Shown here one piece after another: positions 55,288-64,000 of a DNA stretch of 64,000 bases; the first letter of the stretch is position 1, and each line of letters opens with the position of its first letter. A program made the position numbers and the translations under genes. The notes below the pieces were generated by a model, which was given only the letters and a program-made list of their open reading frames with translations, had not been told where the DNA came from and searched no databases. Source of the DNA: Panonychus citri (Eukaryota; Arthropoda; Arachnida; Trombidiformes; Tetranychidae); the NCBI RefSeq assembly GCF_014898815.1, contig NW_026515508.1, positions 177,571-241,570 on the forward strand. Direction: 5' to 3'.

Positions 55288-58200
55288 GTATGGACATGAA
55301 TTCACTTGATGTCACCTTAAAAACTTTTCCTATGTACCAATTTTATCACCATAAATAGATAACCAACATAATGATAGTGTTTGAGCATTCAACTGACCAC
55401 CACATACACATACTAATACATAAATACAGGGTAGCTAAATTGTGGTCAACAAACATATTACATGAAAGTTATCATAATCGTCAACATGAGTATTAGAATA
55501 TACCATTATCATTAGATCATTTCTTATGTTTCCTAATCACACTCACCATCATCTCATTTGTAACAACATCTCGACTATTGAAATGTACATCATCAATTTA
55601 TTAGCATCTTGAATGTACAATGATATTTACTATCTAATATCTGTATCATTCTCGAGTTCATTCATATTGCACTAAGATCATTACGAAATTGTTCAAACAT
55701 TTGCACCCAAAAATCAGTGTTATTAGTTAAATATTCAATTGAAATTCCCAATGTTACTCATCTAACTCGTTAAAATCAATGATTAAAACGTTATTATCAA
55801 ATATTACATGATAATACACTTTAAATATTAGCCATTAAGTAAACTGAGATTATTAATATTAATAACACTTTCATCGCCAAATTATCACAATTATCATATT
55901 TACAAGTGAGTTATGGTGATAAAATTACATGATAATATACTTTCATGAAACAATATCAACATTTTGTGTGTGTGTTATGAATATATGAAAATAGCTTGAG
56001 GGTATTTTCTGGTTTATGAAAAAGGAAAGAGAGAAATGATTAATTATCCATTATGAAGTTTCAACTACAGAATTATCATGTTATTAATCATCTCATCGTT
56101 TAATCTAATCAGTATTAATCGTTACTATGATTATTGTAATTATTTAAGAAAAATGACCTCAGGAGATACAGAAAATTAGCTTGTATTATTTTCTATAGAA
56201 GCTGAGTCCAAATGCTGTTGAGTTTCGTTGATTATTTCGAGTTAATTGGTTCAATTTTTTCCATGAAAATCTGTTATCATTGATTTTCTATTCCATCAGA
56301 ACTTTTCGTTTTTTTTTCTCGTGTTTCATGAACAATGTTTTCATTACTATTCGATGTTACTCCTCTCGAAATTGTTCTGGATTTGTCATTCCAATCAAGG
56401 TGAAGAGTTTCAATGGGAAATAAACAAGAGAAGATCGAATAGATAAAGAATAACCTTTGTATGGAAAACAATGGAAAAAAGAGAAAATCTCTCAGCCTTC
56501 AGGGAGAATGAAGAAATTTTTCCTGATTCTCATATTCCAATTGCTCCTATTATTACTAATAAATTCATTAAAAGAACTCAACAGTTAACATTTCGACTAC
56601 GAAATCAGTTGTGTTACTAATCAACAATCAGCTCGAATCATCGGAAGTGCAGAAATTGTTAATTTACGTTGTTAAGAGTAGCAATTGAAATTGAGCAACG
56701 AAATTTGCTTCCATATAATTTGCGAATTACAAATTGTAATTGGGAGAATATGAAATTGTGAGGAAAAAAATAAGAGAAAAACAGAAAAATTCTGCAAATG
56801 ATATTACTATTATATATTAAATAGTAATGATTCTGATAATGATGATAATGATAATGAATATAATGTTATTATGGATGATTTAACCTCATTTTTTCATCAT
56901 CATCACTCTTTGACTTTGTTGCTTGATGAATATATAGTTGGATGTAATATTTGAGATGTAAAAAGTTATTCTCTCTCTCATTCTCCATGAAAATGAATAC
57001 TTTTTTCACCCTCTACTGAATCATCATCATCATTAAATTGACGATCTTGAAATTAAATCCATAAGGAAAAGGAAAATTGTTCAGGTTATTTATCATTAAA
57101 ACTTTTTCAAATTCTATTCAAAATCTATTTTCCTTTTCCGTTATTCTCTCGATTATTGGTAAAGTATTAGAAATATTTTCTGATTTCGCTTGTATCATTC
57201 ACAGAAAAAAAGAGAAAAAATTTGACATCCTAGTTCTCATAATGAATGTTTCTTGATAGAAATGATGATAAACTGATAACACTATTCATAAAGATATCAA
57301 AATCGTGATTGATTATTAGCTGAGTTCAAGAATAAATGTCGCTTTAAATGAATTAATTGACCTCAATAGGTAATTAGAATTGAGGTGAAAACTTGACGAC
57401 AAATTTACCAATACCAATGAAAGTATATTCACTGGACAATGGGTATTCAACAATACGTCACAGGAATAGATTGTTGTTATTTATTACTTTCTGTCTGATG
57501 TTTATCTAGTAAACATTTTAAGACAATTTCTGAGACCCAGGTATGAGATGGATGACCAATCAGATGATGACCATGAACTTTTACCACCATCATTAGAGCT
57601 CAACATTAATGAGAAACCCTACCAAAATTGAACCTTTTAAATATTTCAGCTTATTACCTGTCATTTCAATTCATCATCATCATGGTCATTATCCTTCATG
57701 GAATCTATTTCCTTTCTCTTGACCACCACTAACCAAACAGTGTATTAGTTGATTGGTAAAAGAAAATGGAGAAGAAGAAGAAAAAAAAACCTTGACAAAG
57801 AGAAAAATAAACTTGAATTCTTCGTGTTCAATTAAATTCTTACTTAGACCAATCAAAGTTCATCATCATGGTAGGAGAAGATAAAATTCTGGAGACAAAT
57901 GATGAGGAAATAAGAATCATCTTAAATAATAGCATTTCTTTTTTTTACTATGGAACAAAACAAGAAAAATATTAGAACAAAACTTTTGAATAACTTTTTT
58001 CTTCTTGCGTGTTTTGTATTTTCTTATCAACATTCTGATTGATTGAACTTTTTTTTTTCTTCTGTTTTCATTATCCTTCCATGATGATGATCATGTTAAA
58101 TCATAAAGTAAGAACAATAATTTCCAACAATCTTCTTGGAAGATGAAAGAAAGTTACAAAACAAGGCTAATATAAACTTCCTGGTATCTATCACAAATTC

Positions 58201-60527
58201 TTTGATAATGAACAATTGATTTCAAATCAATCAATCAATTTGTCTCCTATTGATTAACAGTAATCATTGTTTGTTCAGCAAGTTTCAGGATCATTATAAC
58301 AAAAATGATGATGATAAACAATTGTTTATCACAATGTTATTAATAACAGCATGTCAATGGTATCAAACTTTATATATACTTTTTTTCATCATTAGTTTTT
58401 GGATCAACTGTTAATCAATAAGAGAAGTGGTAACAAACTTTTGTACAGAAACTTTCAAAAGTTTGCTTGTTCTAAAGGTCCGTGCTTGTGAAACATGTCA
58501 ATATAAGAATCAATTGTGATCTAATTGTCTTTTTATCTTCGAAAATTAGAACCAATCCTTTCCTCGGTGTCTTTCTCGTACTCTTCAAATTAGCCCGTCG
58601 ATGTGTGGGCAGAGACATTTCATCAGATTTTCCTATGAACGGATACCCAGATCATTTTCAGACTGTTCGCATGAACTTTAGTATCCCAGATGAAATTTTT
58701 GGTGTCCAATTATTTCATAGAATCGCCGTAGTTTTGTTATAAAATTGTTCTAAAAATTTTGCTCGTCTTATGATATAATTGATAGATTATAGTGTTATTA
58801 TTATTATCCATCAAGTTCAGTGAAAGGGAAAGTGAAAAAAACTTTTTAATTTGCAATAGTTTACTAGCATACTCATAATATGGACAATAGTCAGTTTGCT
58901 TTGATAGAGACAGAAAGGGATTGACCAAAGGCTAGTCAACTATGAACAGATTGACAGGAAATCAGAAAGTGTTGAGCAAGAAAAAAGAAATTGATTATTT
59001 TTTCTTTACTCTTTTCATCCTAATTGTAATAACAATCAACAACAACAATGATGATGATGATGATAATAACGATAAACAATAATATGTTTAGCTGCCAATT
59101 GGTGGATTGGGAGAGAGAGAGAGAGAAACTTATATCAGAGATTAATTCTCATTACTATTATCATGCTCCTATTGGAACTTATGAACACATGGGAACACAT
59201 GAGAATCTAATACAATGAACATTAAGATGAACATGAGAAAATTGATCAAGACATTTTTATTATTTCTAATCATAATTATCAACAGAAATCCCATACATTG
59301 TTATCTTCTTATTTTCAGATTATTACATTTGCTTCATTGTCTTAATCCATTTAAACAATCAATCTTAAATTGTTTCGAATCATTAACAATTAATTAACAG
59401 AGAGAGGGAGAGAAAAAAAAAGTTATTATATTTGGAATGACTGATTTAACCTATCAACTACAGTCTCATGTCTTAGGAAAAAAGTTAATCACTTCTTTTA
59501 TTAGATTAATTGTTAATTCAGTTTCGAGGTCATCGATATCATCGTCATGATAATCATTTTGTTATTCTGGTCATTCCGAGATCTTTTTTTGTTTAATTGC
59601 TCTTTCATCAATAACTTAATACATTAAATTTGCTTGTCAAGTTATCACTTATTGTTAATCTAATAGTTATTAATGTTTGTCCAGATTTCAATTGACCTCA
59701 AAGGTGACCATTGGCTTTTCCATGAATAAAACTATTCTTTTTATACTTTTCATCTTTTGATGGACATTCTGAATTCTAGCGGAAATATTTTTTATCGATG
59801 ATAATTTTGATTGATGCTAAATTGTTACTTTTATTAATATTATTATATAAATTGAGTACATAGTAAATGTTAATCAATCATTGGAAATAACTGACAGGGT
59901 GAAAGAGATTGAACAATTGTCAGAACTTTGAGATGATAGAAAATCAGAATGAGATAAACAAACGATTATCTTGATAACTTTTTGTACTTCAGATTCACAA
60001 GTAAAGTTTAATGTGTGAGAATCATCAAATGAGTTCAAATGCAAGAGAATTTCAACTTTCTGTTTACCATGATGATTCCGATAAATAGTCAGAATTATGT
60101 TGATACCAATCGGATGAGATTTCCATCTGATTACAACTCCAACAGAGATGAAATTTTACTTCTCTCTCTCTCTCTCTCACTAATTCCTTTAGATAAACTC
60201 CATCTAATCAGTTTCTTATAGTCTTATAATTATAATTATCATCTTCATCTTTGAAAACCATTTATCTTGATTAATCTTGTTCATTATTTAATCTAAGATC
60301 ATCTTTTACCACCCACTTTCTTAATGATTAACTTATTTGATCAACTTTAAATCAATTCAATGAGTGATACAAAAATTGCATGATGAAAGTTTCATGAGAC
60401 AAAAATGATTCAATATCCGTTTACAAGTTATCAATACACTTGCATGCACTGATTTCTTAGCATTAAAGATTTTATCAATTCCATCATGAAGATTTGTCAA
60501 CTAACTAATTTTACTCTCTACTTACAG
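55288..60527 (+). other. 5.2-kb kinase intron, no gene seen
   Basis: Host simple sequence. An 86-codon ORF at 58482-58742 has a less repetitive composition but no recognisable domain and no splice context, so it is not called a gene. Confidence 0.7.
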
Positions 60528-60640
60528 GGTATGGATGGTCAAGATATATTAAGATTATTCCGTGAAAATCGTCGACTTCCTAAACCAGAAAACTGTCCAC
60601 AAGAAATATATCAACTCATGTGGAAATGCTGGCAATTCAG
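60528..60640 (+). CDS. SYK/Shark-family tyrosine kinase, exon: C-lobe
   Basis: The acceptor cttacag ends at 60527 and the donor gtaaag starts at 60641. It encodes GMDGQDILRLFRENRRLPKP, then ENCPQEIYQLMWKCWQF and two bases of an Arg codon. The RLPxPxxCPxxxYxxMxxCW pattern fits Shark/SYK kinases. Confidence 0.92.
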
Positions 60641-61175
60641 GTAAAGTATTCAAGAAATTCAAAGTTCTCAGTCTAAATTTATTACGATTCGAGATGGAAA
60701 AAAAAAGTTATAACAATAAATCGTCAACTGGCCTGTAAACAGTCATGAATCAGCATCGAAAATGATAATATAGCTTAGACAATGAGTTGAACTTTTCGTT
60801 TATCATGAATAGTCAGAATTCATGATGTCAGCTGAAAATTGAAAGAAAAGAAATGAACAACCAGAACGAAGGAGAGAGAGAGAGAAAAAAAATGAAATGA
60901 AATTCTGATTCTCGTTAAAATTAACTCAATTCAATTAGCATTATCATCTACATGTAAATGGATAATGTTCAATAGTATTATCGTAAATGATTTTTACAGT
61001 TATTAAAGTGAACTTATTGACTGTGAAATGATATTCTTAATGTTTCCCTGAACAAAGAAAAATGATCATGAATCATGATTATCGCAATCTCTTGTTAATT
61101 ATGTTTAATAATATTACAATTTTGTGATGATAATTGAACAGACAATTTAATAATGAATATTTTTCTCTTCGATAG
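60641..61175 (+). other. kinase intron
   Basis: 535-bp intron, gtaaag to cgatag, AT-rich, nothing else seen. Confidence 0.85.
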
Positions 61176-61248
61176 GCCTGAAGATCGTCCAACTTTTTCT
61201 GAGATATGTCAAACCATGACAACGTATTTTCTTTGCTCAAATATTTGA
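61176..61248 (+). CDS. SYK/Shark-family tyrosine kinase, last exon
   Basis: The acceptor gatag ends at 61175. It completes Arg, then PEDRPTFSEICQTMTTYF and a short tail to TGA at 61246-61248. The R-P-T-F motif closes the kinase domain only about 17 residues before the stop, so there is almost no C-terminal tail. Confidence 0.92.
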
Positions 61249-63407
61249 TAAAAATGTTCTAAAGAGAGAAAAAAGTTTCCAGGAAAATGTAAAGAGGTGA
61301 AAGGTCGTGAAAAAATGGAAACTGAGGCAATAAAGTGAAAATTCTGAGCGAGAGGAATTGTATCACATTAGATTAGCAACAATCAAGCTACCAAGAGGAA
61401 GGAAAATGAAACGATTCACTGAATGAGATATTAAATGGAGAGAGGAAAACGTCAATTTCAATTCTGCTAATTTGCTAAATTATCATCATCTCCATTCAGT
61501 TCTATCACCATCTTCACCATCATCATGCAAATGGATCGAGAAACATTCAATTCTGAATACAATGTATCTAAGTGATCATCATCATGGAAGATACAGAAAA
61601 AAAAACTCCAACTGGAAACAATGGAAACGGATGTTAACTTTTCATAATTAATGTAAATGCTCATCAAAAGATTCATATAAATGCTACTTGAGCATGAACA
61701 GTTATCCTCATCATCACCATGAGACAATTTTAATCAGGGGCTGAGTAGGATGCTGGAAATAATTTATATTCAATCGGATTAATAACAACACTTTTTGACT
61801 AAATTTTACTACTTATTTTTTTCCTCAAGTTGATTTATCGTTTTGTATCAGATGAAAATACGATTTGGTTAATCAACTAATTCATCGTTAATCTAGAAAG
61901 GTTAATCTTATGTAATATAATCTGAAAAATCTTGTAATTATCCGATGTAAATTGTTATGTATTAAATTTGAATTTAAAAAGTAAATCTATCATATTAAGT
62001 ATTATTGGAATATATTATTTCATCTTGATATTGTAGATGATCAAATTTTGTAATATTAGTAAAAGATGATTCTTTGTATAATTGATGTTTATCATCATTG
62101 GCTTGGCTTTTAAATGCTGATCAATTTCATAGATCACATATTCTAGGATTAGAATCGAGGTTTCCTTAATCATCATCGCAATTAATTAAGACAGGCTGAG
62201 TTAACAAGATTGTGACCAAACTTTCAATTCTGTTGGTTTACTGAAAAGCAAAGAATCTTGAATCATTGAAATATCCCGCGAAATGTATGATCGAAACTGG
62301 ATTTGGTTCTTTCGATGAAGCGATATAGCTACTCGATAGTAGACCAAGTTATTGATAGTTCGTCTGGTGATATAATTGCTGAAGAATTCGATAATAGAAT
62401 AGATTCGAATTATTGATTTGTCTCTTAATTGTTTGAATGGTTATTAAAAATTGTCGCTTGGTCTTCATTTGATCATTGAAAAAACTATTACAAAATCAAC
62501 TTGTAAGTCGCCATCTCATGGGGAATGTATGAACAAGCTTTACCTTGTATTAGACAGAATAGTTCAGAACGAAATTATCAGAATATGATATTAAATTAAC
62601 AAATAGAATATAACCTTACCAAATTGTCACTTTTTCTTGATAGATTAATTGAGCTATTTGAAACAATTTAAATGACGACGAAAAAACATCTTAATACAAT
62701 AATAGTACTTTAGTTACGATGGTATTTGAATGGTTATCATGTGTATTGATTAACAAATTGTTGTATATGTTGAACGAGTTTAAAAGAGGAAATTGTTTAC
62801 ATAACAATTAACAGATCAAATCGTTGTTGTTAGTAAATCAAATTCTTCACTTTTGCCTTCGTTGGACTTGTTCCAAGCGAATTTGAATTGTAATCGAAAC
62901 TACAAACGAAAACACAAAATTCTGGTCCGTCCAAAAATGTCACTAATTCTGAAAGCGGATAAAATTAATTCAAATAAATCTCGATACCAACCATTAGATC
63001 ATTTTTACTCTATTAATACAATTAAGGAATAAAATTGAAATGTTTCAACATTTTTACCAACGAAAGTTTAATTTGAGCGCAATATTTTTTTCTCGTAAAA
63101 TCGTAACCTAAGCAACGAAAGTTTTTCCCCTTATAGGGAAACTGTTTACTTGGAACAACAAGAATGAAAGAAATTGTAACAATAACAATAACATAAGAGA
63201 ATTGTAAACAAACCAATCATCATCTTCTTTGTTTTCATCGTTTGTTGTTGAACAGTTTTTTTTTTGCTCTTGTTGTGAGAGAATAATTAAAATTGTAATT
63301 ATATTGAAAGTATATTTTTTTCCCCTTTCTTCTTGATTGTTTCAATTGTGAGATTAAAGATTAATTTTTAATCATCGTAACAAAATCAACACCAAGTAAA
63401 CAAAACA
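61249..63407. other. 3' region of kinase gene and 5' region of UBALD gene
   Basis: No ORF with domain character. The kinase 3' UTR and the upstream region of the UBALD gene must lie here; I could not place the poly(A) site or the promoter with certainty. Confidence 0.6.
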
Positions 63408-63947
63408 ATGGACACTCTTAGACAACAAGTGATGATCAACCAGTTTGTTGTGGTGACAGGATGTAATCATGATCAAGCTAAACAATTGTTAAACAATTCT
63501 AATTGGCAATTTCAACGAGCCTTGAGTATCTTTTTCCAAGAAGTACCAATTACAAGTCTGAACGGCAGCGGCGGTGGTGGTGGTGGTGGAGGATTTCATT
63601 CTGCTGATCGTTTATATCCATTATCTACACCAGCTAATACACCCGCTACTCCACCTAATTTTCCGGAAACACTTTTAGCCTTCTCTAAATTGTCAACCAC
63701 CTCTGAAGTTGCTGCTACCAAAACAAATTCCAATATAAACAATAACAACAACAACAACATCGTCAACAATAATAATAATAACAACAATAGTACTACGATA
63801 ACCAACACAACAACAACAACAGGAACAATTAACAATAACAATGTTACACAACATCATTTACCTCACCATGGAATCGCTATACCTCAACATCAACCCTACA
63901 GTCATCATCATCGTCTTCATCAGCCTCATGTTAACCATAACAATTAG
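63408..63947 (+). CDS. UBALD: UBA-like domain-containing protein (UBALD family)
   Basis: 179 aa from ATG 63408 to TAG, one uninterrupted reading frame. Residues 1-46 (MDTLRQQVMINQFVVVTGC, then DQAKQLLNNSNWQFQRALS and FFQE) match the UBA-like helical bundle of vertebrate UBALD1/UBALD2, and the second family hallmark TPANTPATPPNFPETLLAFSKL is present at about 72-93 (split here for length: TPANTPATPP and NFPETLLAFSKL). An eight-Gly run lies between them, and the C-terminal half is Asn-rich with His/Gln at the end, the same low-complexity habit as the kinase linker. The family is small and of poorly known function; ubiquitin binding is only suggested by the fold. Confidence 0.9.
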   Translation: MDTLRQQVMINQFVVVTGCNHDQAKQLLNNSNWQFQRALSIFFQEVPITSLNGSGGGGGGGGFHSADRLYPLSTPANTPATPPNFPETLLAFSKLSTTSEVAATKTNSNINNNNNNNIVNNNNNNNNSTTITNTTTTTGTINNNNVTQHHLPHHGIAIPQHQPYSHHHRLHQPHVNHNN

Positions 63948-64000
63948 AAATCAAGAGCGAGTGATTTAAGTTTTCTTTCCTTATAATACTTTTCTCTATC
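63948..64000 (+). other. start of UBALD 3' region
   Basis: 53 bp of AT-rich sequence after the stop; nothing specific seen. Confidence 0.5.

Noticed and set aside
58482..58742. 86-codon ORF in the intron before the C-lobe exon
   Set aside because: Less repetitive than its surroundings, but no family, no flanking splice sites that join the kinase frame, and too short to support alone.
63596..63841. Minus-strand Leu/Val-rich ORF opposite the UBALD gene
   Set aside because: Shadow of the Asn-codon repeats of the real gene on the + strand.

Overview
The window is AT-rich animal DNA, most likely from an arthropod (a mite or other chelicerate is possible, but I cannot prove it). This rests on spliced genes with canonical GT..AG introns, very long introns built of ATC/ATG/GAT-type simple sequence and (TC)n tracts, and proteins with long Asn/Gln/His runs. 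No bacterial-style operon belongs to the host.

Host genes. One gene spans nearly the whole window on the + strand: a SYK/Shark-family non-receptor tyrosine kinase. Its visible part is eight exons (5251-5386, 5498-6365, 31019-33010, 41201-41418, 54260-54601, 55147-55287, 60528-60640, 61176-61248). They encode the second half of an SH2 domain, a linker of roughly 930 residues rich in N, Q, S and T, and a complete kinase domain. All splice phases agree. Its 5' exons lie left of the window or were not recognised. Downstream is a small intronless UBALD (UBA-like domain) gene at 63408-63947.

Mobile DNA. The 24.6-kb intron at 6366-31018 holds at least two Polinton/Maverick-type insertions. (1) A 3.26-kb element at 7325-10582 has terminal inverted repeats starting AGTAGTG. 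Each repeat itself folds into a hairpin, and the element is bounded by a perfect 6-bp target duplication GTTCAC. It carries broken TATA-binding-protein (TBP) sequence and several small unknown ORFs. (2) A 15.7-kb element at 14679-30337 has about 71-bp terminal inverted repeats and an apparently intact gene set of the adintovirus/Polinton kind. The set is protein-primed-type DNA polymerase B, chromodomain integrase, A32-like packaging ATPase, adenain-like protease, double-jelly-roll major capsid protein, penton-type minor capsid protein and two small basic or hydrophobic virion-type proteins. A third stretch (10838-12159) may be another decayed insertion.

How the large element is organised. 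Two + strand genes sit near the two ends: an IAP with two BIRs and a RING on the left, and an unknown protein on the right. A tightly packed minus-strand block lies between them. Accessory genes are a full-length TBP homologue, a NADAR-like protein, a two-helix membrane protein and one unknown basic protein. TATA boxes lie shortly upstream of several of its genes. Seven 98-bp tandem repeats sit between the divergent polymerase and right-end genes, a plausible control or origin region.

The most notable observation is that both elements encode, or once encoded, a TBP-like protein. This suggests a lineage of Polinton/adintovirus-like elements that brings its own basal transcription factor. The NADAR-like gene and the hairpin termini of the small element are the next most interesting.
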